A stretch of 64,000 nucleotides of DNA from Thalassovita sp. Its GTDB lineage: Bacteria; Pseudomonadota; Alphaproteobacteria; Rhodobacterales; Rhodobacteraceae. The stretch covers positions 3,100,001 to 3,164,000 of the forward strand of contig NZ_OY829290.1 in NCBI RefSeq assembly GCF_963691685.1, written 5' to 3'. The position numbers and the translations under genes are program-made. The stretch's first letter is position 1. Every line of letters starts with the position of its first letter. Positions 25,631 to 34,545 of the stretch are shown piece after piece. The notes under the pieces are model-generated. The model saw only the letters and a program-made list of their open reading frames with translations. It was not told the DNA's origin and made no database searches.

Positions 25631-26047
25631 CTACCCCTCATGCAGGCGGGACAGCGCCTCCTCACACAGGCCCAGTTCCAGCCATTGGCAACCTTCGCAG
25701 AGCTTTGACAGATCCCCCGGCATGACGTTCTGGCGGATCCGCTCCAGTGCCTCACCCCAGGTCAGTTCTTCATGCGGGTCAAATTTCAGCGCCATGGCAT
25801 GGGCCCGGTCGAGGCGGGAAATGCCCTGTTGGTTCACGCAAGCCCGCCCGCGCCGCTTGGGACAGGGGCCGCAGATGTCATCGGCATAGCCCACGACCTT
25901 CATCGGTGTCGCCTCGCCCCCCGGGGCGCGCAGCTGGTCCAGCACGATGGCGGTCATATTCTCGGTAAACTCGCCCGAATAGCCCTTGCCCTCATAGCCA
26001 ATGGCGCAGAGGAAATGATGCGGGCGGAAACGAACGGGCTGGCTCAT
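25631..26047 (-). CDS. DUF1284 cysteine-rich protein
   Basis: This 138-residue protein of the DUF1284 family has an N-terminal RPHHFLCAIGYEGKGYS and nine cysteines, including ICGPCPKRRGRACV and LCEGCQWLELGLC. The cysteine spacing suggests an iron-sulfur or zinc site, but this has not been established for the family as far as I know. It converges on the AT-rich ATPase with 25 bases between the stops. Length is usual. Confidence 0.88.
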   Translation of the reverse strand: MSQPVRFRPHHFLCAIGYEGKGYSGEFTENMTAIVLDQLRAPGGEATPMKVVGYADDICGPCPKRRGRACVNQQGISRLDRAHAMALKFDPHEELTWGEALERIRQNVMPGDLSKLCEGCQWLELGLCEEALSRLHEG

Positions 26048-26269
26048 GGCGCGACGTTAGCCGCTTTGATCTGAAAGCACGATCCCCGAACCCCGAAATT
26101 TCCCCCGATTTCCCCCCGGTGACGGGGCGAAAACCGGCCATCAAATGCACCACTCAGACCCTTGGTAGCCAAGGTGACCAGCAGAAAAACCAATGGGTGC
26201 AGCGGGATTGGCATTGCCGTTGCATATTCAGGACGAACGCGATTTCCCTTTTCGACCCAATGAGCGATT

Positions 26270-26710
26270 ATGACCAAACGATTTGACGTCTCCCTTGAGA
26301 TCTCCAAACTGTTGATCCTGCTGTGCAGTGCCAAGCTGGTCGGGGTGTCGGCCCTGACCCGGGCGATCCTGCACAATGGCGGTCACCCGTTGGTCACCAC
26401 GGCGCTGGTGGTGCTTTATACCGCGCTGGCACTGTCGATCTTTGCCGGCATCCTGCATTTGGGCGCCATCACCCGGCTGGTCGAGACCAGTGAACACCGC
26501 CAGCATGTTGCGGATGCCGCAGATGCCGCCCACCCGTGGGAGTTTGTCTCCCTCGGGGAAGGCACGGCGGCGCAGCACAGTGCCTTGGCGCAAAAGGCGA
26601 TGTTTCTGGTGGCGATCCTGGCGCTGATCCTTGCCCTGCTGGTCGACCGCAATCTGGGTGGGCACCCGACGGGCGCCAGCCAAATGGCAGCTTTTGCCAG
26701 CGATCTTTAA
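26270..26710 (+). CDS. Small membrane protein, unknown function
   Basis: This 146-residue protein has about three hydrophobic segments (residues 13-32, 43-65 and 108-128) separated by a polar loop rich in His, Ala and Asp (EHRQHVADAADAAHPWEF). The family is not recognised. The ribosome-binding site before ATG 26270 is weak. It converges with the threonine aldolase gene, the stops being eight bases apart. Confidence 0.65.
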   Translation: MTKRFDVSLEISKLLILLCSAKLVGVSALTRAILHNGGHPLVTTALVVLYTALALSIFAGILHLGAITRLVETSEHRQHVADAADAAHPWEFVSLGEGTAAQHSALAQKAMFLVAILALILALLVDRNLGGHPTGASQMAAFASDL

Positions 26711-26718
26711 GCTCAGCC

Positions 26719-27759
26719 CTACCGCTCGACCGCGGCGATTAGAGCGAAGGCGGCCTCTTCCACTTCAGCCATGCTGACATCCAGATGGGTCACCACGCGG
26801 AACCGGTCGCGCCCCTCACTGTTCAGGCGGATGCCGTGGCGGGCAAGTGTCATGGCGATCTGTTCGGTGCTCTGACCCGTGGCGGAGACATCGACGAAGG
26901 CGATGTTGGTTTCCGGCGGTGTGGCGCTGAGCCCCAGCCCCGGCGTGCCGCGCAGCAGATCGGTGAACCGGCGAGCCTTTTCATGATCCTCGCCCAGACG
27001 CGGCAGGTTATGCGCCAGGGCATAAAGCCCCGCCGCCGCCAGCACACCTGATTGCCGCATGGCGCCGCCCAGCCGGTGTTTCCACACCCAGGCCCGACGG
27101 ATGAAGTCGTGTGATCCTGCCAGAACGGCGCCCACCGGGCATCCCAATCCTTTGGAAAGATCAATCCAGGCGCTGTGAAACCCCTGACAGAAATCCGCCG
27201 CCGGCACATCCGCGCCCACTGCGGCATTCATCAAGCGCGCCCCGTCCATATGCAGCACCAGCCCCTCGGCCTGCGCCAGATCGCGCAGATCCGCCAGCAC
27301 CTGCAGCGGCCAGATCGCGCCGCCACCAAAGTTGGTGGTCTGCTCCACAGAAATCAGCCGTGACACCGGTGAGCGGTCGCGCGGTGCGCGCAGGCGGTGG
27401 GCCACATCCTCGGCCGTGAAGATGCCGCTTTCGGTTTCAATCGTGGCGATCTGCGCCCCGGCCAGTGCCGCAGCCCCCGCCCCTTCGGAGCGGAAGATAT
27501 GCGAGTTGGCAGCGGCCAGAATTTCATCGCCCGGGCGGCAATGCACCAGAAAGGCAATCTGATTGCACATGGTGCCGGAGGGCAGGAAAATCGCATCCTC
27601 CATCCCCAGCATCCGCGCCACCTCAGCGCAGAGCGCCAGGGTTGTCGGATCTTCGCCGCGTTGTTCGTCACCGGTTTCAGCGCCCGCCATGGCCGCCAGC
27701 ATGCCAGCGCTCGGACGCGTGGCCGTGTCCGAGATCAAATCAATTGGAAAGGCACTCAC
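26719..27759 (-). CDS. ltaE: Low-specificity threonine aldolase-type PLP enzyme
   Basis: This 346-residue PLP enzyme of the threonine aldolase/beta-eliminating lyase family would cleave L-threonine or other beta-hydroxy amino acids to glycine and an aldehyde. It has ISDTATRPS, FLPSGTMCNQIA, HMDGARLMNAA and the Schiff-base lysine in DLSKGLGCPVG. Its GTG start overlaps the DUF4387 stop, so it is the last gene of the tctCBA-AtuA-DUF4387 operon. That context suggests it acts on a product of the transported carboxylate pathway, which is inference. Confidence 0.9.
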   Translation of the reverse strand: MSAFPIDLISDTATRPSAGMLAAMAGAETGDEQRGEDPTTLALCAEVARMLGMEDAIFLPSGTMCNQIAFLVHCRPGDEILAAANSHIFRSEGAGAAALAGAQIATIETESGIFTAEDVAHRLRAPRDRSPVSRLISVEQTTNFGGGAIWPLQVLADLRDLAQAEGLVLHMDGARLMNAAVGADVPAADFCQGFHSAWIDLSKGLGCPVGAVLAGSHDFIRRAWVWKHRLGGAMRQSGVLAAAGLYALAHNLPRLGEDHEKARRFTDLLRGTPGLGLSATPPETNIAFVDVSATGQSTEQIAMTLARHGIRLNSEGRDRFRVVTHLDVSMAEVEEAAFALIAAVER

Positions 27760-28061
27760 GCGGGCAGGTCCAGCTCATTCAGCAGAACCGCCGCCTGCGC
27801 GCCGTGCATATCGCGGTCAAAGCGTGATCCCTGCACCGTGGGGCGCGGGACCGAGATCTTGATCACATTGAGCGAGGCGATTTCAAACCGCTTCAGGCTG
27901 CTGGGATCCACCTTGAACAGATCAGCGACTACCGTGTTCTGAATGCGCGGGCACAGGGCCTCAAATGCGGTGGCGCTGTTGCAGAACACATCAATGGTGA
28001 CCCAGAACGGACCGGCGTTTTTGGACCGTGCCTTGGCCCCGAAATCATGCAGCTTTGCCAT
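27756..28061 (-). CDS. DUF4387 protein (AtuA partner)
   Basis: This 101-residue protein matches DUF4387: LHDFGAKARSKNAGPFWVTIDVF at the N-terminus, then NTVVADLF and VIKISVPRPTVQGSRFDRDMHGAQ. It regularly accompanies AtuA/DUF1446 proteins, sometimes fused to them, and the two probably form one enzyme. The start has GGAGG eight bases upstream and its GTGA overlap with the aldolase couples translation. The reaction is unknown. Confidence 0.9.
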   Translation of the reverse strand: MAKLHDFGAKARSKNAGPFWVTIDVFCNSATAFEALCPRIQNTVVADLFKVDPSSLKRFEIASLNVIKISVPRPTVQGSRFDRDMHGAQAAVLLNELDLPA

Positions 28062-28062
28062 C

Positions 28063-29415
28063 TCAGACCTCCGTCACATCAAGGCGGAAGGCCGCCATGG
28101 GATCATCCAGTTCCATCACATGGTTGAGACAGAATTCATAAAGCGCGCCGCGATCCGACTGCGCCGGGGAATACGGGAAGGCAAAGCTGGGCAGCTCTTC
28201 TTCCTTGGTCAGCGGATGGTGCAGCAGGAAGGGGTTGATCAGTTTGCCGATCTCAGAACAGGTTTCCGGGCTGTCAGCGGTGATGATGCCCATCACGCCA
28301 ACCTCAACCGGGTTGCCTTCTTTCGGTTCCAGATCGCCAAAGACCGAGTTCACGCCAATCAGGCGGAACTCAAGGTCATAGTCCTCTGCGTTAAGCTCCA
28401 TCCGGGTGGCAATCAGGTTGCGCACAAAAGCTTCGAGGCTGGCCGCCCATTCCCGGGCGTTTTTCACGTAATGCTCGGCCCGTAGCATCGCCATGATGGT
28501 GGCCTGATAGCCCGCCATCCGCGCGCCTTCCAGTTTCACGGTGAAGCGGTCAGACGGCACCCATGTGCCGCCCTCCACCCGCACCTGACGGTCATTGAGC
28601 GCGGTGTATTGCGCCGCAGTCACGTCCAGATGCCCACCCGGTTCATAGAGCTGGAAAGGGTCCGAATTTTCATAAAGCATATGGGCCGAAACCGAATGCG
28701 GCGTACAACGTGCGCCTTCGGCCATCGGGGTCACGGTGAAGCCAGTCTTGTCAAACTCCACCATAATCACGCCCGAGGTTGGCATGGTGGAACAAAGCGC
28801 CCCACATTCTGCGATCTTTGCGCCATGCCAGGCACCGCCTGCATGATCGCCATTGATCAGCGGCAAGGCGGCGACAGTGGCGGTGTCGGTGGTGCGACCG
28901 GCAATCACGATATCTGCGCCAGTGGCCAGCGCGGCGCCGATTTGCTCGGCGCCGGCCAGTGCCACGATATTGGAACATTGCGCCAGAGTTTCGGCGGAAA
29001 TCTCTGGTGCAGGATCGAGGGGGGTGATGCGATCCTTGTCCAAAGCCTCAACCACCCGCTCCGCCGGCTGGCTGGAATACAGGCGGGCAATTTTCAGCGA
29101 CTGGCCCAATTCGGCCGCCAGTTCAGTGGTGATCTGATACATCCACTCAACCGTGCTGTCGCTGCCGCAGGTGCCTGCGGAACCGATGACCAGCGGCACG
29201 CCTGCCTTGGCGCGCGCCTGCATCAGCTGTTTCCACTCGGCCTTGTTGGCCGCGCGGGAGTATTTTGAAGTTCCCGTGCCCAGGTAGAAGGGCCCGCTGT
29301 CCGTGGAGCCACCATCAATGCAGATGATGTCCGGATGTTCGCTGAGGCCCCGCTCCAGCGCCTCGGGGTCAAACCCAAGGCCCAGAACACCAGCGGGCAC
29401 GAGAACTTTGGTCAT
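28063..29415 (-). CDS. AtuA-like (DUF1446) protein of hydroxy-acyl catabolism
   Basis: This 450-residue protein belongs to the DUF1446/AtuA family named for acyclic terpene utilisation. Landmarks are DIICIDGGSTDSGPFYLG near residue 30, VIGSAGTCGSD, DIVIAGRTTDTA and LYEPGGHLDVT. No CoA carboxylase genes accompany it here, unlike in terpene pathways. Instead it lies four bases downstream of tctA and two before DUF4387, so it likely acts on the carboxylate imported by the TTT system. Substrate and reaction are not known. Confidence 0.88.
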   Translation of the reverse strand: MTKVLVPAGVLGLGFDPEALERGLSEHPDIICIDGGSTDSGPFYLGTGTSKYSRAANKAEWKQLMQARAKAGVPLVIGSAGTCGSDSTVEWMYQITTELAAELGQSLKIARLYSSQPAERVVEALDKDRITPLDPAPEISAETLAQCSNIVALAGAEQIGAALATGADIVIAGRTTDTATVAALPLINGDHAGGAWHGAKIAECGALCSTMPTSGVIMVEFDKTGFTVTPMAEGARCTPHSVSAHMLYENSDPFQLYEPGGHLDVTAAQYTALNDRQVRVEGGTWVPSDRFTVKLEGARMAGYQATIMAMLRAEHYVKNAREWAASLEAFVRNLIATRMELNAEDYDLEFRLIGVNSVFGDLEPKEGNPVEVGVMGIITADSPETCSEIGKLINPFLLHHPLTKEEELPSFAFPYSPAQSDRGALYEFCLNHVMELDDPMAAFRLDVTEV

Positions 29416-29419
29416 GGTC

Positions 29420-30925
29420 TTAGTCCGATACGCGTTGAGGTTTCTTCAGAACGCCGCGCAGGAACATCGGTGCAACGAAGCCAGCAATTGCCACAACCCA
29501 CAGACCGATCGCAATGGGCGACGACCAGAGGTAAGTGATATTGCCATCCGACAGAACCATGGCACGGCGCAGCGCGTCTTCCATGTGACCACCCAGCAGG
29601 ATGCCAAGGATGATCGGCACGGTCGGCACGTCCAGCTTGCGCAGAACCCAGCCGAGGACACCGAAGGCCACCATCAGCAGCAGATCGAAATAGCTGCCCG
29701 AGAGCGAGAAGATACCAACGAAGCTGATCATGGTCACACCCGGCAGCAGGATCCATGGCGGCACGGACAGCACCTTCACGAAGACCTTCACCATCGGCAC
29801 GTTCATCAGAAGCAGCACGAAGTTGGCAATCAGAAGCGAGGCGATGAGGCCCCAGACCACTTCGGGACGTTCGGTGAACAGGGTCGGACCGGGGGTGATG
29901 TTCAGCGTCATCAACAGCGCCAGCAGAACCGCCGTGGTGCCCGAACCCGGAACACCCAGCGTCAGCATGGGCACCAGCGCACCACCTGCAGCCGCGTTGT
30001 TGCCCGCTTCAGGGGCGGCCACACCGCGCGGTACACCGGTGCCGAACTTGCCTTCTTCGCCGGCAATGGATTTTTCACCCATATAGGCCAGGAAGGAGCC
30101 GAGCGAGGCACCTGCACCGGGCAGAACACCTGCAACAAAGCCGATCAGCGAGCCACGCAGCTGGGTCCAGCCGGTGGAGATGATGTCTTTGAACGGGATC
30201 CGTACCTTATCAAGCTTCACACCGATTGAGGTGTTCTTGCCGTGGCTTTCGATGAAGAAGAACACTTCGGCGATGGCGAACAGGCCCACGATGGCAACCA
30301 GGAAGTCGATGCCGTCAAAGAGGTGCAGGTTGCCGAAGGTTAGACGCGGCAGGCCCGAGTTGTTGTCCACACCGATCATCGCAATGGCCAGACCGATACA
30401 GGAGGCAATCGCCGCCTTGGCCTGGTTGTTCGATGCAATGCCGCCCAGAGTGGCGAAGGCCAGCATATAGAGGGCAAAGTATTCCGCCGGACCAAACTGG
30501 AAGGCCACGCGGGCCAGCAGCGGTGCCAGCAGCATCAGGCCGATGGTCGACAGGAACGCCCCGGTGAAGGAGGCCACACCCGAAATCACCAGCGCGTCCC
30601 CTGCCCGGCCCTGTTTGGCCATTGGGTAGCCATCAAGGGTGGTCATCAGCGCCGGTTCATCGCCGGGAATGTTCAAAAGGATGGATGAGATCCGGCCACC
30701 ATACATGGCGCCGTAGTAAACAGCCGTCATCAGCACCAGCGCCGAGGTGGCATCAAGCCCCATCGAGAAGGTGAGTGGGATCAGGATGGCAACGCCGTTG
30801 GACGGGCCAAGCCCCGGCAATGCGCCGATGATGGTGCCAATGAAACAGCCAAACACCGCCAACATCAGGGTGAACGGACTGAGCGCGATGCCGAAGCCGA
30901 TCGCGAGATTAGCAAACAGGTCCAT
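29420..30925 (-). CDS. tctA: TTT transporter large membrane subunit TctA
   Basis: This 501-residue inner-membrane protein with about 11-12 helices is the large subunit of a tripartite tricarboxylate transporter. The family motifs are intact: IGALPGLGPSNGVAILIPLTF near residue 37, YYGAMYGGRISSILLNIPGD, and GVPRGVAAPEAGNNAAAGG in the second half. With TctB and the binding protein TctC it imports a carboxylate using the ion gradient. A Shine-Dalgarno GGGAGA precedes the start. It follows tctB by 12 bases. Confidence 0.95.
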   Translation of the reverse strand: MDLFANLAIGFGIALSPFTLMLAVFGCFIGTIIGALPGLGPSNGVAILIPLTFSMGLDATSALVLMTAVYYGAMYGGRISSILLNIPGDEPALMTTLDGYPMAKQGRAGDALVISGVASFTGAFLSTIGLMLLAPLLARVAFQFGPAEYFALYMLAFATLGGIASNNQAKAAIASCIGLAIAMIGVDNNSGLPRLTFGNLHLFDGIDFLVAIVGLFAIAEVFFFIESHGKNTSIGVKLDKVRIPFKDIISTGWTQLRGSLIGFVAGVLPGAGASLGSFLAYMGEKSIAGEEGKFGTGVPRGVAAPEAGNNAAAGGALVPMLTLGVPGSGTTAVLLALLMTLNITPGPTLFTERPEVVWGLIASLLIANFVLLLMNVPMVKVFVKVLSVPPWILLPGVTMISFVGIFSLSGSYFDLLLMVAFGVLGWVLRKLDVPTVPIILGILLGGHMEDALRRAMVLSDGNITYLWSSPIAIGLWVVAIAGFVAPMFLRGVLKKPQRVSD

Positions 30926-30937
30926 GTGGGGGTCTCC

Positions 30938-31378
30938 CTAGCCGTGGAATGCGGCGGGCAGTGCGAAGAGGCTCAGCCCCAGCGCAAATTTGAAGATAGC
31001 GAACAGTCCCAGCGACAATCCGGTGCCGGCAAGAGCGGCGGGCACAGGGCGGGGGCTGATCTGATAGCTGAGGATGGCAGCCGTCACAGCAGTGGGCAGC
31101 AGGAAGCCAAGAGGCTTCAGCGCGTAGGCGTAACACACAAGCACGATTACCGAGAAAACAAGCGCGCCGAGCGTTTGCAGCTGCGGCCATTCCGGGTCTT
31201 CATCGGGGCGCAGGACCACGATGATGCCGCAGATCGCCGCAACAGCTCCAATCAACATCGGGAAGGTTTTAGGACCCACCGGATCCGAGAGGAAGCTCGT
31301 CTGGATCTGCGTGGCACTGGCGATATACGCCAGCGCCACCAGAGTGACGACCGCTCCGAAGATACGGTCAGAGATCAT
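30938..31378 (-). CDS. tctB: TTT transporter small membrane subunit TctB
   Basis: This 146-residue protein with four membrane helices is the small TctB subunit. The N-terminal IFGAVVTLVALAYIASA, SDPVGPKTFPMLIG, and central LGALVFSVIVLVCYAYALKPLGF are typical. The start shares one base with the tctC stop (TAATG), showing tight coupling. Length is usual. Confidence 0.92.
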   Translation of the reverse strand: MISDRIFGAVVTLVALAYIASATQIQTSFLSDPVGPKTFPMLIGAVAAICGIIVVLRPDEDPEWPQLQTLGALVFSVIVLVCYAYALKPLGFLLPTAVTAAILSYQISPRPVPAALAGTGLSLGLFAIFKFALGLSLFALPAAFHG

Positions 31379-32343
31379 TACTGAATCACCCCAATTTCTT
31401 TCGACAGGGTGCGGATTTCCGCAACCACGCCGTCAACGTAAGACTGGAAGTCACCGCCAACTTTGGTGAAGGGGGCCAGACCGTTTGCGGCCATGGCTTC
31501 CTGCCACTCAGCGCTGTCAGCAACCTTCTGCAGGCGGTCGGCCCACATGTTGAAGGTGTCGTCGCTTACGTCCTTGGGAACGTAGAGACCACGCCAGTTC
31601 ACAGCAACAACATCGATGCCCTGCTCTTTGGCGGTCGGGATGTCTTCAAAACCCGGTACACGCTCTTCGGTCAGAACGGCCAGGGCACGAACGTCGCCCG
31701 ATTTCAGGAAGCCAACGATTTCCGACATGTCGCCCGACATCGCCTGGGTGAAGCCACCAACGGTCTGGGTGATAGCGTCTGCACCACCGTCAACACCGAT
31801 GTATTTCACGGCTTTCACATCTTCGATGCCTGCGCGCTGCAGGATCATCAGCGGTTTCAGGTGGTCAAAGCCGCCCACAGCCGAACCACCGGCAAAGGCC
31901 AGCTGGCCCGGGTTTGCTTTGATGGCGTCAACCAGATCGTTCAGCGACTGGTAGGGGCTGTCTGCAGCCACAACCACAACACCCGGATCCGCACCGATGG
32001 CACCCACGAAACGAACCTGATCCGCGGTCATGCCGGCATAGGCGTTCTGGGCCAAACGGGTCGAGGTTGCCGAAGAGGCCGCAACGATCAGGTCAGCGTC
32101 GTCCGAACGTTCAGTCACAACGTGGGTGAACGCCAGACCACCGCCGCCACCGGCCATGTTGGTCACCTGAACAGGCTTATCAACGGCACCGATGTCATGC
32201 ATGATCTTGCCGATCTGACGGCAGGTGAAGTCCCAGCCACCGCCCGGGTTTGCCGGGGCGATACACTCAGCAGCCGATGCCGCACCGGTGACGCCAAAGC
32301 TCACCACAACGGCGCCTGCGAGGGACGCAAATTTGCGATTCAT
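31378..32343 (-). CDS. tctC: TTT periplasmic substrate-binding protein TctC
   Basis: This 321-residue Bug/TctC-type binding protein has a signal peptide (about 1-24, ending ASA) and starts the mature part with ECIAPANPGGGWDFTCRQ, the loop that binds the carboxylate in this family; VTNMAGGGGGLAFTHV and FAGGSAVGGFDHL follow. ATG 32343 has GGGAGG eight bases upstream and is preferred over the frame to 32370. It is the first gene of the operon and probably the most highly expressed. The ligand cannot be read from sequence. A 15-base palindrome lies just before its Shine-Dalgarno. Confidence 0.93.
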   Translation of the reverse strand: MNRKFASLAGAVVVSFGVTGAASAAECIAPANPGGGWDFTCRQIGKIMHDIGAVDKPVQVTNMAGGGGGLAFTHVVTERSDDADLIVAASSATSTRLAQNAYAGMTADQVRFVGAIGADPGVVVVAADSPYQSLNDLVDAIKANPGQLAFAGGSAVGGFDHLKPLMILQRAGIEDVKAVKYIGVDGGADAITQTVGGFTQAMSGDMSEIVGFLKSGDVRALAVLTEERVPGFEDIPTAKEQGIDVVAVNWRGLYVPKDVSDDTFNMWADRLQKVADSAEWQEAMAANGLAPFTKVGGDFQSYVDGVVAEIRTLSKEIGVIQ

Positions 32344-32357
32344 AATTTTTCCTCCCA

Positions 32358-32372
32358 ATGTGCATTGCACAT
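32358..32372. promoter_or_regulatory. Palindrome upstream of tctC
   Basis: ATGTGCA and TGCACAT form a perfect inverted repeat around a single T, a few bases upstream of the tctC Shine-Dalgarno. It may be an operator or a leader hairpin controlling tctCBA. Seen directly; function inferred from place. Confidence 0.5.
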
Positions 32373-32447
32373 AGATTTCATTTCAGACAGAATCCGGGCA
32401 GCTTCTCCTCCGCCCGCAAATCTGACGTCGCCCAGCTTAGGGTGTGA

Positions 32448-32465
32448 ACCTGTCACCGACCTGTC
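32448..32465. promoter_or_regulatory. Direct repeats before tctD, possible response-regulator site
   Basis: ACCTGTC occurs at 32448-32454 and again at 32459-32465, spaced exactly 11 bases, the spacing OmpR-family regulators commonly recognise. It lies in the 136-base divergent region between tctC and tctD, close to the tctD start. A TctD-binding role is inference. Confidence 0.4.
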
Positions 32466-32479
32466 GCAGAGGAAAATTG

Positions 32480-33148
32480 ATGCGTTTTCTCCTTGTGGAA
32501 GATAACGAAAACCTGGCCGAAGCGGTCAGCACCCGCCTTGGGATGGACGGCCATGCCATTGATACGGCTGGATCTTTAGCGGATGCCTGGGAATACCTGG
32601 ATTACTCCAGCTACGATATTGTTTTACTGGATTTAACCCTGCCAGACGGCGACGGACGGCGATTTTTGGCGCAGTGTCGGGCCCAAGGGAACGATGTACC
32701 TGTCATCGCGGTGACCGCGCAATCGGATGTGTCCAGCCGGGTTGAGGTGCTGGATGCAGGCGCGGATGACTACATCTCAAAGCCGGTAAACTTCTCTGAG
32801 TTGGAGGCGCGCTGCCGCGCGGTGCTGCGCCGTCGCGGGGGATCGTCACACAATGTTCAGCGCTTTGCCGATCTGGAATTTGACACGCTGCGCGCCGAAT
32901 TGCGCTTCGGCAATGAGGCGCGTGAGCTGCGCAACCGCGAAATGCGCCTGCTGGAGATCTTCTTTTCCGGCCCCGACCGGATCTTTTCCAAGGTGCAGAT
33001 CGGGGATCGGCTGTTTACCAGTTCTGAAGAAATCTCGGACAATGTGATTGAGGTCTACGTCGCCCGCCTGCGCAAGAAGATCGAAGGCTCCGGCGCCCAG
33101 ATCGAAACCGTGCGCGGCCTGGGCTATCGCCTGTCGGAGCGTGGCTGA
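32480..33148 (+). CDS. tctD: OmpR-family response regulator TctD
   Basis: This 222-residue regulator has a receiver domain with the acidic pair in LVEDNENL, phosphoacceptor Asp51 in VLLDLTLPDGDG and KP in DYISKPVNF, then an OmpR/PhoB winged helix ending IETVRGLGYRLSERG. ATG 32480 with AGAGGAAAA upstream is preferred over the frame to 32444. It is divergent from tctC and overlaps tctE (TGATG), so it most likely controls the TTT operon. The signal and target site are inferred. Confidence 0.93.
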   Translation: MRFLLVEDNENLAEAVSTRLGMDGHAIDTAGSLADAWEYLDYSSYDIVLLDLTLPDGDGRRFLAQCRAQGNDVPVIAVTAQSDVSSRVEVLDAGADDYISKPVNFSELEARCRAVLRRRGGSSHNVQRFADLEFDTLRAELRFGNEARELRNREMRLLEIFFSGPDRIFSKVQIGDRLFTSSEEISDNVIEVYVARLRKKIEGSGAQIETVRGLGYRLSERG

Positions 33149-34545
33149 TGGTGCGCAAGCCCTATGCCGCCCCCTCGGCCGGATCCATTCACCGGCGCAT
33201 GGTGCTGTCACATCTGGCGCTGGGGGCGCTGGCCTCGCTCTGCCTGTTTCTGGCGATCCGCTTTGTGGCCTTTCAAACCGCTGAAGCAACGCAGGACAAC
33301 CTGCTGCGGGCCGCGGCCAATGCCATTGGCGAACAGATCAGCTCCTCCGGGGAGGAGGTGATTGTGAAGCTGCCACATTCGGCCTTCGCCATTCTGGAAA
33401 CCCCCAGTCAGGACCGGATCTTTTACAACGTGCGCCTCAATGGCGTGTCAATCACCGGATATGAGGATTTCCTGCCGCCCGAGGAAACATCACGGCTGCG
33501 CGAACCCTTTGCCTTTGCCGCCAGCTACCGTGGCTTTGACCTGCGCGCGGTGGTGCTGAACACCTCGGCCCCGGTGGGCAGTGAACAACAAGCAGTGTCG
33601 ATCCTTGTGGCACAAACGCAATATGCCCAAGGGGAGGTGGCGGATCGCTTTGCCGCCTGGGCGATCCTGATCAGTGCCGGGATTTTCCTGGGCTTTGCCG
33701 TCCTTGGCGTTCTAGCCACCAGTTCTGCCCTGCGCCCGCTGCACCGGGTGACCGAGGCGGTGGCGCGACGTGGTCCCAATGATCTGCGCCCGCTGAAACA
33801 CCCAACCCCGGTGGAACTAACGCCGCTGACCTCGGCCCTTAATGAATTCATCCGCCGTCTGCGCCATTCGCTGCGCCGCACCGAAACCTTCATCGCAGAG
33901 GCCGCGCATCACATCCGCACCCCGCTGTCGACGGTGCAGACCGAAACCGAAATCGCATTGCGCAATAGCCCCGATGACGCCACCCGCAAGGTGCTGCGCA
34001 AGATCCTGTTTTCGGTTGAGGAAAGCGCCCGATCGGCCAGTCAGCTGCTGGCCTATGCAACGGTCACCCAGCGCTCGGACTCGACGCCGCTGGAACGGGT
34101 CGACCTGCGCGCCAAGGTTCAGGAGGCCTATGATGCGCTCTACCCGACGGCGGATCTGAAAGACATAGACATCCAGTTGCAGACCGAAGGCGACGGATTC
34201 GACATTCAGGGCGATGTGCTGATGATTGAGATTTCGCTGCGCAACCTGATCGACAATGCGATCAAATACTCGCCCCCCGACACCACGATTTCGCTGCATC
34301 TCAGCAGTGACGGCGATCAGCATTGCCTGACCGTCCGCGATCAGGGCCGGGGCCTAGGGCAAGGCGACCCGCAAAAGCTGCTGGACCGGTTCCAGCGCGG
34401 CAGTGACACTGCAGGCATCGTTGGCACAGGCATGGGGTTGGCAATCGTGAATGAGGTGGCGCGTTCGCACGGTGGCCAGTTGAGCCTCAAGAACAACAAG
34501 GAGGGTGGCGCATGCGCAAACTTGTGTTTTCCAAACTTCCCCTAA
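33148..34545 (+). CDS. tctE: Sensor histidine kinase TctE
   Basis: This 465-residue kinase has a first membrane helix (about residues 20-45), a periplasmic TctE-type sensor domain, a second membrane helix (about 170-192), a HAMP-like linker and HisKA with His254 in EAAHHIRTPLST. The HATPase domain shows NLIDNAIKYSPPD, DQGRGLG and GTGMGLAIVNEV. Length and layout match TctE. Its last 34 bases overlap the following binding-protein gene. Confidence 0.93.
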   Translation: MVRKPYAAPSAGSIHRRMVLSHLALGALASLCLFLAIRFVAFQTAEATQDNLLRAAANAIGEQISSSGEEVIVKLPHSAFAILETPSQDRIFYNVRLNGVSITGYEDFLPPEETSRLREPFAFAASYRGFDLRAVVLNTSAPVGSEQQAVSILVAQTQYAQGEVADRFAAWAILISAGIFLGFAVLGVLATSSALRPLHRVTEAVARRGPNDLRPLKHPTPVELTPLTSALNEFIRRLRHSLRRTETFIAEAAHHIRTPLSTVQTETEIALRNSPDDATRKVLRKILFSVEESARSASQLLAYATVTQRSDSTPLERVDLRAKVQEAYDALYPTADLKDIDIQLQTEGDGFDIQGDVLMIEISLRNLIDNAIKYSPPDTTISLHLSSDGDQHCLTVRDQGRGLGQGDPQKLLDRFQRGSDTAGIVGTGMGLAIVNEVARSHGGQLSLKNNKEGGACANLCFPNFP

